This document shows, in pieces, positions 22,456 through 34,627 of a stretch of 64,000 nucleotides of DNA. The stretch comes from Siphonodentalium dalli (taxonomy: Eukaryota > Mollusca > Scaphopoda > Gadilida > Siphonodentaliidae). Under the pieces are notes generated by a model. That model did not search any database. It was not told where the DNA came from and saw only the letters and a program-made list of their open reading frames with translations. A program made the translations under genes and the position numbers. The stretch spans positions 199,735,239-199,799,238 of the forward strand of contig CP136069.1 of assembly GCA_032622095.1 (NCBI GenBank). Reading direction: 5' to 3'. The stretch's first letter is position 1. Each line of letters starts with the position of its first letter.

Positions 22456-24854
22456 ATAATATGAATGAACTATGACTAGAATACATCGAAGAACCAGACA
22501 CCAATGCCATACTCCTACCATCCATGGAGCAATTAATATACATGATATAAGACATAAAATACAACAGACAGTATCGTGTGCAACCGCTAAGGTATCATAT
22601 GAATGAACCGTCATACACAATGATGTTACAACCAAAACTGCCTTATGGACGAAATACTGGAACTGATTATACATTTGATACACGACATGTAATTCCACTC
22701 TATACATGGTCAGTTAGATATCTTGCGAAAGTGACGTGCACCTTTAAGGTATGTGACCAAAATGTGTTGTATTGTATTTTATATATATGACCATTTCTGC
22801 AGTAAATAACGCCACATCATTACTAGTGGGACTATGTGTGAAGCTCTTTGAATTAAATGAGCTTACTATGGTGGACATGTTTAACCAGATACGTTCTTCA
22901 AATAATGTTGGGATTTAAATTGAAGCTTAATTAGCCCTTCAAGCTTTCCAAATCAAGGTTATGGCGTGAAACAACCTGGAGAGAAAGATTTTATTTAGTT
23001 ACTAATGTGGGTTCAAATAGAAACACATGGCGAAGGCCATGATTCGAGCCTGTATGGCGCTTCATAGCCCATTAAAGGCGCGCCGATGGGTGTGGTTAAC
23101 TTTAATATGTCATGTGTAGGCCAGAAGCCACGAGGAACCCATTGCTGTCCATGTCTGTACCCCATATATACTGCTATATGCAGTCGACCTACCTAGGACC
23201 TCAGTTTCTCCTTTCCTGTGTGGCTATTCCAAACCCTAGTGAAATGCGTTTGAAAATATACAGAGCGTTATTAAGAAGGATCGCTGATGCGTATAATATA
23301 ACCAATATTTAGTCAACATTTTAAGAAAACCCATTATTGAAACATTGCGTTTGATAGTGTAGGGATTTGACCATATAATGGTTATCAGTGAAGTGATGAC
23401 ATGTGCACTAAATGACCTCAGTCAGTAAAGGCTAGTTCAGACCATATGAGAACCACACTCACCACCCATGCCTATATCCAAACAAACACCATGGCGACAG
23501 CGAAACACTACGAAGCTTCTCCCCACACGGACACTGTTGTCTTCCATGGATAATTTCTGATCCCATGTTGAGACCAAATTTCAGCCAAAGGGATCCCGTG
23601 GTTTCTGAGAAAATTATATTACAATGACGTACGGATGACGGACGAAGAGTGATTGGTTTTAGTTTCCACACAGATGTGTACCAACACGTTTTGAGACTGA
23701 TATAGATGAAGTGTCCCTTTTATTATTGTTACGATGTGAAGTTGGCTAGTTCATACCCGTAATATCAGTGTCACTGGCCAGTGTCACTTAGAAACAATAT
23801 TACGGATCATTGTCACATACAAAGGTCTTCAAAGGGAAGTCTATAATATGAGTAATATTTTCGCGGGCTTTTAAAGTTGTATATATATATATATATAATA
23901 GGTGTGGCTTCACATTAGCAAAGATGTCCCAATGAACATGCACACCGTGAAAGGAGGAAATATTAATAATCAAGGCTGTATTCTCAATACAGGGGGAGGG
24001 GGTAATTTAATTTGTTACAGTCAATGGAGCGATTATTAATGAATAAATTACGGAAAACAAGATGTGAAGAGGCCTATATGACATCTGTAGAGCGTGCTAC
24101 CTATATGACATCTGTAGAGCGTGCTAACGGATTTAGTCATAGAAAGAGTAATATCCAAGATGGATGCTTCGTTCAAATTCTATAGAGCCCATCTGGAGGT
24201 GCTGCTACTAAACAAGGAATTTTTTCAAAAACTTGGAGATGAAAGTGGATATTCGAAGATTATGAGGGATTAGAAGTTGTAAGAAAAAGAAGAGCGAATA
24301 AAAACAGGAAGTGGTAGATAAAAAAGAGGGATAAAAAAAAAGATAACAAAGAAAAATTATGAATAAATAGAGGATATCCACCCTTTTTCAGTGGATATGG
24401 GTTATATCTCATGAGTGATGACAAAACATTGAATTTCCACGATATGATCAAATAATAAGCATGTGATACAACGCTTAGCCGATGGTTGTGGAGTCAGCCG
24501 GTAGGTTTCACGAGGGATTGCGTCAGATTCCAATGACTCAGGCGTTGCGCCGGAAGTAGGGATTGCGCCAGATTCGAATGACTCAGGCATTGCGCCAGAA
24601 GTAGGGATTGCGTCAGATTCGAATGACAGACATTGCAGGAGGCAGAGTTTCTTATGGGCTGGATCTTATTCTATGGTTTAGGAGACGTGTGTAGACCACT
24701 CAATATCCCCTCAGGTGTAGTGTGGAACCCTCAGAAGTGGCAGTGGGTTAGATATATTAAAAGACCGTTAATTTTAAATTATTTTTGAATTTTAGAAAAA
24801 GTTGAAGTTTTTTAAGTTTTTCATATTTTTTTAATTTATGAATTTTTTTTAAAG

Positions 24855-25154
24855 TTTTTCATTTTTGTTTCTTTTTGAAAAGTTTTTTAAGTTTTTTGAA
24901 ATTTTTGAGTATTTTGAAGTTTTTAAACTTTTTGAAATTTTGTAAGTTTTTGAACTTTTTGAACTTTTTGAAATTTTTGAAGTTTTTGAAATTTTTGAAA
25001 TTTTTGAACTTTTTGAACTTTTTGAACTTTTTGAACTTTTTGAACTTTTTGCATTTTTTTAACATTTTGAAGTTTTCGACATTTTTGACGTTTTTGACGT
25101 TTTTTGAAATATTTGATGTTTTTGAAGTTTTTGAAATTTTTGAAGTTTTCGAAA
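24855..25154. repeat. 9-bp minisatellite near the right palindrome end
   Basis: Reverse-complement copy of 11391-11690, identical in the stretches I compared. Confidence 0.9.
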
Positions 25155-25291
25155 TTTTTTGGACATGCCCAACCGGTATACAAATAGACCGACGCGTGGG
25201 CGGAGAATATAGGTCAAACTCCATGTACTGCATATAGGTCGGATAGAGTTATCGTTCCTGATCTGGGGGCCAACTGGGGTGGGTATCATCA

Positions 25292-25297
25292 ATTAAC
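25292..25297. repeat. Target-site duplication of the palindrome, right copy
   Basis: ATTAAC, identical to 11248-11253. It marks the exact right boundary. Confidence 0.8.
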
Positions 25298-27260
25298 TGC
25301 CTAAATTATCAATTTGATTGATTATAATGATCTGGCTTGCGCCTCGAGGGGAAGTTCTGCCCAAATGCTCGGGAAACAACAATGCTAGTACATATAGTAG
25401 GCCTACACGTGTTGGCGACAACAGAAGTCTGGTCAGACCTGTCACTGAACAAACTTGTAATTTTTGTAGCGATTTAAAGAGTATAAAAAAAGTATTAAAT
25501 AAAGCGTTGAACAAGCAACACACCGGGATGTGAACCAGACAATTGTAATTAAGTTTGAGGTGCAATTTTGTCAAAGATAATATATTGAAACAAATTTAGT
25601 TTAATTTAATAGTGTTGTGGTGGCTGTCATTTTGACGAATGACCATAACAAATAATGATTTGATTATGTATATAACCATTTAAACTTTAAATAATTAAAA
25701 TGTTGGGGGAATAATAAGTAACAGTGCACAATGAACATTGATATTAATCATAGACATGGCCAAATTCCAAGCTTACATTTTTTTGTATGTAATAATCATC
25801 TGAATAGATAGCCTATTTTCATGCAAAAAAAATGAACAAATGTTCAATAACTTTCATGCCATGTAATTGGTAATCCAATTCGCTATGGAGTACATAACTT
25901 TATTTTTGTAGGCATTTTAATCGTGTTATGACTTAGTTAATGCCGATGTCCATTAAAAATCAATGCTGTTGACATTCTGCTCATATCCTTCCCAAAGACA
26001 TTAACATTTGCCTCACACAAGAGAACATAATATATTGTGAGCAACCTTTTAGGCTAGACAACTTCCTGTTTACATTGTTTGAGCATGTTCATGTAAATCT
26101 GCGGGTAAAAGAAAGCCCAAGATTGAGGTACTCTACATGTATTCCATGATTTAGGTACAACATACACATCAACTCAAATGTTAGTCAATTTTCATTTATG
26201 AAAAGAAAGTACATGTTCTAGTATGTGGTATTTTCTTAAAACTATTCTAGCAAATACTCATTGATGAGTAGTGACCCCTAAGGGAATGCTCAGATAATAT
26301 TCAAGTTTAACAAATCAAATGATAGGTTGTAATTGTTGAACTTATTATCTGAACATTTCCCTAAAATGTACTTTTATTTGTGTTATACTTGCATCTGTCG
26401 TCTGCTTATTTTTTCCTGAAAACCCACCAAATGATTATAGACTATTCCAATGCACTTTTATAACTGAGTGGGAACTTCCATTTAGTACATGTGAAAATGG
26501 TTAATCGATAATAACTGGAGTCTATCATGTCCTTCTACACTACCGGAACTGTACAACTCAACTTCTCAAGATCACCTTATATGTATTCATCCGACGCCAG
26601 TTTTATTTATTGTAGTCTTGATGCTTGGGCACATGAAGTTGCATTACAGGATAGTTTTGTATTCTGTAATAAAAATTAACCCTAGGTCTTGCCCAATATC
26701 TGTTACTTGTATACCTGGCGATTGTCTTCGTTGTTGTCTCATGTCAATCAACCTCCGGGATAAATTTAACCAAATGTGCTGATGATTTCTCAGGCATATA
26801 CAAGTTTTCAACCAATCATTCTACATTTATTAGTGTTATTGCTGGAAACCAAATATATAAACATACAATCTTCACATATCCTACCGGTAACTGAAAATAG
26901 ACAATTGATGTTACAAGCTTTTTGTCCCTTAATACACCACCACGACCAACAGACTAATGTAGGAGAGATATTACTACACTGAATTATGAGTGGAAAGCAC
27001 ATTAGCAGTGTCCACAGACATTATTTGGCAACTTCTGGGTGACATAATGAGTTGACAGAATTTTTTTTTCGAATTCCGAATTAAAAAAAATTGGCAAAAA
27101 AAAAATATTCATAGGAATTTTTTTTTTTTGCTTTCTATATGATGGTAGATGTCTCTGGCTTTGAAAAACATTGAAAATTTGATCGCCACTTGATTTTTTT
27201 CAAAAACTTGTGTCATCGCTACTGTAGCCCGTGAATGTGTAAAAAAAAGGCAACATCGAT
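25298..27260. repeat. Right flank of palindrome: diverged repeat, small hairpin MITE, otherwise no gene
   Basis: About 25530-25980 is the right copy of the direct repeat described for 10660-11253. About 26255-26365 is a hairpin with arms containing GCTCAGATAATATTCAAG and TTGAACTTATTATCTGAAC; relatives occur near 35760-35815 and 42440-42520. Open frames here are short and show no recognisable domain. Confidence 0.55.
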
Positions 27261-28560
27261 GTGACCAAATATAAAGAATGTCTAGAAACCTAGCAAAATT
27301 GCTCGTATAATCCAGTATTCATTCAGAGACGTGGCGACATGGGGGTTGGGGGGGGGGGGGGTCGGGGGGGGGGGGGGTGTCTCAATTGGAAATTTCATAC
27401 CTGCCAAAACATTAGCTGGAAATTTCACACCAACAATAGGTTGAAAATGTTCTTGTAGTTTGATTATAAAACAATTTATTGGGGGGAATTCATTGTTTTT
27501 GGACCAATATTTGCATATGTTCCTATTTTTGGTCAAACATTTTGACAGAAATGGTCATCAGTTGGAAATTTTCCAACCTTAAGGGGGGGGGGGGGGGGGG
27601 GGGTGACAGGTTGGAAATGTCCAACATTTGGAAAGCTTGTGTCCTGGTCCCTCCCCCGTGGCCAGTCAAAAACTTCTAGTTAATTTAAGAAAACAATATT
27701 GTCATACATTTGGTCAACATTGTCATTGGAATTGTGATCAGTTGGAAATTTTCCAACCTAAGTGGGGGTGTAGGGTTTGAAATTTTCAACAGTAGGAAAG
27801 CTTGGGGTTACCAACGATACACACGTATAACCCACACGGTACGCAGGCATATCTACGTAGTATCAGAGTGCAGGGTACAACGTGTGCGGTCGACGGTCGG
27901 TCTGACACCCCGAGCTAGTCTAGATGTTAGGATTTTGCGATTTTCATGTTCAGATTTAAAAATGTTCGCACACCGGGCCGAACCATGGTCGACCCGGTGT
28001 GTCATTGCCCCATCCCCATGGCCAATACAAAACTGCTAATTAGTTTAGCAAAACAATATTTTACTACATTTGGTCAAACTTGTAGACAGAAATGGTCATC
28101 AGTTGAAGAATTTTCCAACCTGCGGGGGAGTATGAGGTTTGAAATTTCCAACACTATAGGAAAGCTTCAGTTGAGGCCAGTCTAGATGCTAGGATTTGCG
28201 ATTTTCTTGTATAGTTTTCAAAATTTTCTCACACCGGGCCGAACAACAATGGTCGGCCCGGTGTGTCCTGGTCTCTTGTCGTAGCTGTGTGCATTTGTCT
28301 GGAATTAGACCACTAGTTGTTTTTTTTTGCAATTTTCAGATTAAAATATCTGAATGTTCTCATGCCGGGAATATATAACCATGGCTTATGAATACATAGG
28401 AAATTAGGCCTGAGCACTGAGGTACAAGGGGGAAGGGTGCAAATGGAATTATGCAAAAACTTGTGTTGGTCTGATTCTGACTCAAGGGGGGGGGGGGGGG
28501 ATGCAGTTGGAATTTCCCAAGGTGGACACCCCCAACGGAGACCTTATAGCCACGTCCCTG
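27261..28560. repeat. G-tract repeat family with ACACCGGGCCG hairpins
   Basis: Several diverged units each combine ATGGTCATCAGTTGGAAATT with TTCCAACCT, a long poly-G run, a TTTGAAATTTCCAACA segment and AGGAAAGCTT. Two hairpins near 27970 and 28230 pair ACACCGGGCCGAAC with CGGCCCGGTGTGT-like arms. G runs lie at about 27345-27376, 27584-27602 and 28487-28500. Related sequence lies at 34965-35375. Confidence 0.65.
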
Positions 28561-30100
28561 TATTCATTACATTACATTACATTACATACTGTTAAACGGG
28601 CCTGAAAATTAAAAAAATCTTGAGTTGCCCCTAATACGTATACGAGGATACATGTCTCTTGTCGTTTTGATATTGAATTCCGAGCTGATTTTTGAACCCT
28701 AAGGGTATGGGACCGAGGGTCAGGTCACATACAGATAACAATTTAGTTCATATGATGCGTAAACTGTCCAATAATGACTCATTATTATAGGTCTTCATGT
28801 TATGTTATAAATTTTGTTAATTCCTGTGCTTGATTTAGAGATAATAAATATAGAATGTCCATATAGTGTGTTTTTGCGTACATGCATAGCGAATTCGACC
28901 GCAGCGTATATGGGTTAATTTTGCCACGTCCGCTATAGCTAGCAACTTGCCCGATCGCCCATGGTTGCATATGGGTATTCGTTATATGATATGATGTCCA
29001 TTTCTGTGGTCAGACAGCTATAGAAGAGGCGCGGTCTGTGTGTTTTTTTTATTTTCGTACCTGTACCGGCCGCATGTTAGGTGTTAACAGTGCCGTTTCC
29101 GCTCGAGACATCGACCTGGGGAATGGAACTTTGTGTATACATGTCTATTCTGCACGATAGTGCTTATCCAATCTCGTTTCGACTCCTTGTGGTGGTGCAT
29201 TCGGGTGCGGTCGGATCTAAAACGGTAGGAAACGACTCGGAATCCGGCGTACGGGGGGGGGGGGGGGGTGGGGGGGTGGCTCGCTCATAAATGACAGGAT
29301 TTAGTGTTCAGTCCCCGTTTAATTTAATATGGACTATCACTACGGCTTGTTAACGCCACCGGTGTATACTGTTCTACAAATTTTAGAAATCTGTGGTCCT
29401 ATGGGCATTTTATAAATAGATAATTGTTTTTTTCCGGTTATTTTGGGACGCGTTAAAGTTGTACTTCGACCCCGAGTCCGGTAAAAGCTGTAGTTGGAAT
29501 GTCCAAGTTCTATTGACTATGCCGATGATTTGAGACGCTTTATTGTTTTAGGATATTGTAGAAAGGCTAATCTGGACGTGTCAAATTGAGCTTTAGCGAT
29601 GGGATATCTCACAGGACAACATATTTCTGGTTTTCGTGGGGTGTGTATTCGCTGGATGTCTCATAGTTGCAGTATGTAACTATTATGACCGCGTTAATTG
29701 CTTTCGATGTTTAGGTATGAACAATGGCTGGGCCATGCACACTTGAAGATTATATGGCAGGAATACAATTTTTGATCCGCATTTAGAAGCTTTCTGGTTT
29801 GGTGAATGAAAAACCTGCAGTAATAAGCCGTAGTTTTTTGTAATAATTAGAAGGATTAGTTGTTTTAACGGAATTCTGAGGCGGTGCATTCATGTAACCA
29901 ATATATTTTATATTATAATTTATATTTATGGCTAATAATATTATCTTGGGGGCGTTACCATTTCTGACTATGGTTTTCTTGTTAATTATGTAACTGCTCG
30001 CTGTTGGGTGAACGGGAATAACCCACACATTGTTCTATAACCCACACATTGTTCTATAAACATAATGTTTAATCACACATGATTGACCACAAAGCCATTA
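28561..30100. other. Mostly unassigned, with short repeats
   Basis: An (ATTAC)n microsatellite lies near 28565-28587 and a G tract at 29251-29275. About 29460-30010 (minus strand) is a diverged inverted relative of about 32640-32910; both contain ATTCCGTTAAAACAACTAAT. Nothing resembling a host gene was found. Confidence 0.45.
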
Positions 30101-30139
30101 CATATCAAGAAAGTATCCATGCACAGAGCGCGTGACTAC

Positions 30140-32445
30140 CCTATCATACCTATTTATAACCATTTCCCAAACTGTTGTCAGCAAGATTTATACATAGTAA
30201 CAATGACGTCAACATCAGTATAAATACCAACCTGGCGGTCGTATCGACGGATTCAACATATTGTGCTACCCAAGTACAGTGTGTCCCCCCGCTCCGTGTT
30301 AACCAGAAATGGCTGTCATGTTGTGGGTGCCGGTTGTTAACAAAGAATAACCCCAAAGTCTGCTTACTTCGTTACCGCTCGGGATTTTTGTGTCTCGGGC
30401 ATCAAACAAACCGGTTTCCTGGGTACTACTCCATAGCATTCCTGCTGTCGCCATTTTGTGGCGCTAGGGAAGGAGTAGACACCTCGGAGACCACTCGGGA
30501 GGAGGCGAGATGGCTGTGAGTGTGGTAACACTTCCTCGTGCCACCGATTCGTTCTGAGTGGTCTCGGGGACATGCGGCGAAACCACTTGGAAATCCGGAT
30601 CATCGATGAAATCTTCGATTTGTGTTGATATTCAGTGCGCTCAAACAGGTTAGTTTCACTCTGTTTTCGTGACCGTTTTTTCTTCTTTTTTTACTTTTTT
30701 GTTTTTTCATGAACTCTCAGGCTTTTCTCACGTAGTTTTATGAATTTGGCGTATTTTATACGTTCTATAGTGGCATAATTATGTTGGTATTTAGAGGGTG
30801 AATAATTGTTTTCTCCAGTATGTTGGATTTTCTATAGTGGCTGTATTTAAAGGGTGAATAACTATTTCTCGTTTCGTACAACCGTCTGACTTTTGTTTCC
30901 GTATTTAATTCAGTCATTTAATTTAAGTCATTATTTTGTCTTTTATTTCTTCTTCGTTTTCCCTGCCGAAAGTTAAATTGTGCATTATTATGACGTGGTT
31001 TATAGCGTGTTTATTATGACTTGGTTTATACAGTGTTTCCACGTATCTTGAGAACTATCGATCTAATCAATGAACATGGTCAAATATTGACATATTGTAT
31101 TATTCAACTTTTTGGCACATTCTGTATAAATATTTGATCTGGAAAATGATATGACCATAAGGTATCGAATATATGATTAACTCATTTGCTGTAGTTCTGC
31201 TGTATTCTCCGGTTGATGGGTGTTATGGTATCGACTTCCGAATTTAATACACATGTATTGTTCTGAACTCAGTCGTCAGTGCTCGACAGATTGAGGAAAT
31301 GTTTTATTGGTTTTTCGTCAGATCAAATTCGTGCTGACGTTTTCGTCAAGATCGTGTGTGTGTTGCTTCTAAAGGTTTTATCAATAAATAATCAGTTCGT
31401 CATCAACTATAGTTTGCATTATATGCATGGTCTTCAGTTCTTCATATATTTCCTTTGATTTAAACAATATTTATTTGCCCCAATTAATATAACATTTATG
31501 ATGGAAACATGAGTAGAATAGAAAAGGGGAAGAGGATTTAGCAGCAAGCAGATATCTGCTTTTGTTGGGCTATCTCCTCAGATGAGTAGAAAGATTTCAT
31601 TTCATGCACCAGGTCTAGATTTCTTGAGTTGAGTTTGGTTTGTGTGTCCATTCGTTTTGGTTGTTCCGATAGGTAACGAAGTAACGAACGATCTTTGTGG
31701 TCGTTCCGTATTAACAGTTCGGTAACCACAACATGACAGCACATCACGTGACCAGGGAGTCGGTGGACACGTTGCACACGGTAAGCCCGGGACTCGATAA
31801 TTTAAAGGTACTCAACCCGTAAAGAGGGTCCCCATCTCAACAGATTCCAACAACAACAATCCGATCAGAGGGTCCTATATTACTATTTCTTTGGCTTTGG
31901 GGGTAAAACATATTTGATTCGAGTCGAGGAACCCATCAAACAAAGCTCAGAGTTATTAGATATTGATTTTTCAAATTTGTTATGTTCTCGAGATGAGTAC
32001 CAATAACTGCCGTAATCTGCTCTGGATGTGTACTCCAAATCTATTCAAACAGACAAGGATGAATAACTCTAAAATCAAGTGGTAATTTTAACTCAATTTT
32101 GACTGAGTTCTGGGCCAGATAGTATTCCCGATAATGAAAAATAATAGATTTCTAAAATCGATATCTAACAAATCTGAGCTTTGATGGGTGACTTCCTCGA
32201 CTCGAATCAAATATTTTTGACCCCCGAAGCCATTGAAATAGTAATTGAGAGGAGTTTTATCGGGTTGAGTACCTTTAAAGTGAATTTATACGAATAAATG
32301 AGTTCCCGTCCACATCCACCCCACCCCACCCACTTAATGGCCAACATGGTAAAAATATGCAACTTCTATTTTTATTCTGTCTATTATCGACCAGAAAGAA
32401 ACCTGAGATGGGAATGTATACCCACGTCCGATAACATATTATGTT
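30140..32445. repeat. Left arm of a large diverged inverted duplication
   Basis: This aligns as reverse complement with 37746-39430. Shared blocks include TCAGCAAGATTTATACATAG at the outer edge, GCGCTAGGGAAGGAGTAGAC, ATCACGTGACCA and, at the inner edge, GATAACATATTATG. The arm itself contains an inner inverted pair: 30290-30400 resembles the reverse complement of 31650-31775 (TGTCATGTTGTGG and CTTACTTCGTTACC). It holds one later insertion at 31806-32274 that is absent from the right arm. Confidence 0.8.
31806..32274. mobile_element. TTAA-type MITE, termini AGGTACTCAACCCG
   Basis: A 469-bp element with AGGTACTCAACCCG at the left and CGGGTTGAGTACCT at the right. It is flanked by TTAA at 31802-31805 and 32275-32278. 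The inverted paralogous arm near 37880 has the uninterrupted site (GTCGACAATTTAAAGTGAA-like on the minus strand) with one TTAA, so the duplication is confirmed by an empty site. An inner inverted repeat includes GAGTCGAGGAACCCATCAAA. Related sequence occurs near 40150-40250 and 43460-43530. Confidence 0.88.
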
Positions 32446-33050
32446 GTTAACCGTTACATGACGGGGTTTGCGCTCGTGCAGCATTACACATCATATACCA
32501 GTGCATTATCTTTTATATGCGAATTGTGACTAATCAATTTTCATCACAACGTACCACGTATTCACAGGCAACGTATAACTAATAGAGTTACGGCTCCTGT
32601 TATGTTTTTGCGATCCTGATCGGCACACACACACTTGCGTCAAATTATCTGTGTCTATAAAGTACAATAAAACCAATGTCATAAATGGTAACGCGCTCAA
32701 GATCATATATTATATACCCATGATTGTAATTATAGAATATAAAATATATTGGTTTCACGAACGACCAACTCAAAATTCCGTTAAAACAACTAATCCTTCA
32801 AATTATTACAACAACTATATACGGCTTATCACTGAAGGTTTCTCATACATCTCACCAGAATTCCCAAGTACACCTTTTACCGGACTCGGCCTCCGGGTCG
32901 CAGTTCACTTTTAATCTATCCCATTTCTATAAAATAAAACGCCTATGGCCCATGTATACCAAGAATCAGTGAAACATTATACACGCGGAGCGCGAAATAA
33001 TCCATGATGCATACATTTATTTACCACGCCATCTTGTATTTATTTATTTA
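32446..33050. other. No gene; fragment of a dispersed repeat
   Basis: About 32640-32910 is the plus-strand relative of 29460-30010. The rest is unassigned AT-rich sequence with a short (CA)n near 32625. Confidence 0.45.
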
Positions 33051-33204
33051 GTCGGTCCAGGCGATGGATATAACGCTCTACGCCACGGCAATTTCCCACT
33101 ATTTAATGGGGAAGCATATAATAAAATATTTTATTATATGCTTCCCCATTAAATAGTGGGAAATTGCCGTGGCGTAGAGCGTTATATTCATCGCCTGGGC
33201 CGAC
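33051..33204. repeat. 154-bp loopless palindrome
   Basis: The dyad is centred at 33127.5 (AAAATATTTT). The 77-bp arms differ at about two positions. The outer ends are GTCGG and CCGAC, followed by three tandem CGACTCGRTGGATAACACTG units. It is likely a hairpin MITE and could extrude a cruciform. Confidence 0.85.
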
Positions 33205-34513
33205 TCGGTGGATAACACTGACCGACTCGATGGATAACACTGACCGACTCGATGGATAACACACTAGTATTACTTTTTCGGAGATTACTTCCGGTTTATA
33301 GCGGCGAATCACATTAAGTTTCAAAGCGAATCAATAACAGCCGGACTATCGTTTTAATTATTGATTTTCTCAGTTCATAAACTGTTATTATAATGTTAAC
33401 TCATTTGTTTTAATATATTTTTATCACTAAATTATGTTTACATTAATTTTCTCGCATCATTTCAGAATAAAACAATGGGGACTATTTATTACGGCGGCTA
33501 TGCTCGATATTTGTCATTCAGTGGTGAGCAAATCAATTGATGGAATGTAAACAAAATGCAAATGTCGAAGCTTTCTAACAATTTGAAGTGAACTGTAGGA
33601 CAAAACTAGCAGTTTTGGTGCGGTTTATAGCGCATATAATAAAAAGAACACATACGGGTTTTGGTTGAATATCCGGATTATCTCATTCGTGGGTACAAGG
33701 AAATACAGAATTTCCACTCGCGGCTTGTATTTCCTTGTACCCACTCAAGAGATAATCCGGGTATTCAACCAAAACCCGTAGGTATTCTCTATATATTATA
33801 TTTGTCTAAATATTAATATAAAGATTGGTTCATTTCGATCCGTGATTGTCACCGATTGTGGCTGCTGACAAGATAGAGTTGTCCTTCTTGGTACACTTTT
33901 AGGTATTTTTGTGCTCTGAATGTTTTAGCTCAGAATTCTGTTCTAAAAATAGCCAATAAAACTGTCCCGCTAATGTGATAAGGAATTCTAAATTAACTTG
34001 ATATTAATTAATAGAAACTTTTCGAGACAGGTGTCCTCGATTCATATCTATTATTTTATACCCCGGAATTATCTATGTAACACTTTCGGGGAAGAGAAAA
34101 CCATCTGCAGCCTGTTCATGTAATATTATTATGATGCGAATAAACATAGTCCGTCTGTGTGTGTTACATTAATCCTGTTTGGTGATTGGTTAACTACCAA
34201 TTGGATCACCCTTTTCAAACCCGTCACAAATTGTAGACGTAATCTGACCCCAATCACTAAAAGCGACCAGAATACTAATTTGGCGTGCTTTTCAAAGTTC
34301 AGCCGAATTGCATCTGAAACCAGTTATTTATATCGACCACGTTGTCGTTTCTAAGTGCTTGGAAATCTTATATTGGGCTGACTTAATGTGCTGCGTGGAC
34401 CAGTCTCAAATTTCGGCAGATTTTGTGAAAATAAATAATAATACACTCAGCTTTTTATGGGAATAAATCATCAAAGAGCTATATAAATATAAGAAATGAA
34501 TGTAGATGGGTGT
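33205..34513. repeat. Hairpin repeat near 33636-33808, otherwise no gene
   Basis: About 33653-33707 (ACGGGTTTTGGTTGAATATC, then ATTATCTC and GGGTACAAGGAAATACA) pairs with about 33727-33781; weaker pairing extends outward on both sides. The remaining sequence is unassigned. Confidence 0.65.
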
Positions 34514-34627
34514 GTGTTACTGGGTGATACGGCGCTGTGGTCGTTGGGGGCACATTTAGTGAGAACCACTTCGCGGTCACAGAATGTGCCCCAATGACCA
34601 CATCGCCTCGTATTCCCCAATAAGTTA
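34514..34627. repeat. Hairpin repeat, ~43-bp arms
   Basis: The left arm contains GTGGTCGTTGGGGGCACATT and the right arm AATGTGCCCCAATGACCAC. A short loop of about 27 bases holds AGTGAGAACCACTTCGCGG. It is probably an old MITE. Confidence 0.7.

Larger units (their letters stand above)
11254..25291. mobile_element. 14-kb giant palindrome, putative transposed unit of unknown type
   Basis: Every position x in the left arm pairs with 36545-x in the right arm. The left end TGATGATACCCACCCCAGTT is mirrored exactly at 25291, and pairing fails at the next base on both sides. Immediately outside lies ATTAAC on both sides (11248-11253 and 25292-25297), a 6-bp direct repeat as expected for a target-site duplication. 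The arms are 11254-18251 and 18294-25291 (6,998 bp each), with a 42-bp spacer. I found only two arm mismatches by eye, both near the centre. No transposase, integrase, polymerase or capsid gene is recognisable. A 6-bp TSD is known for Polintons and IS3EU, and TG...CA ends occur with DDE integrases, but neither assignment is supported by coding sequence. Confidence 0.88.

Noticed and set aside
11254-25291. Calling the palindrome a Polinton/Maverick because of its 6-bp TSD
   Set aside because: No polymerase, integrase, ATPase, protease or capsid gene is present, and the termini read TG...CA, not the AG...CT that I recall for Polintons.
30175-30519. 114-codon open frame and its minus-strand shadows
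   Set aside because: It lies in the inverted repeat block. The paralogous copy at 38.9-39.4 kb does not preserve the frame over its full length.
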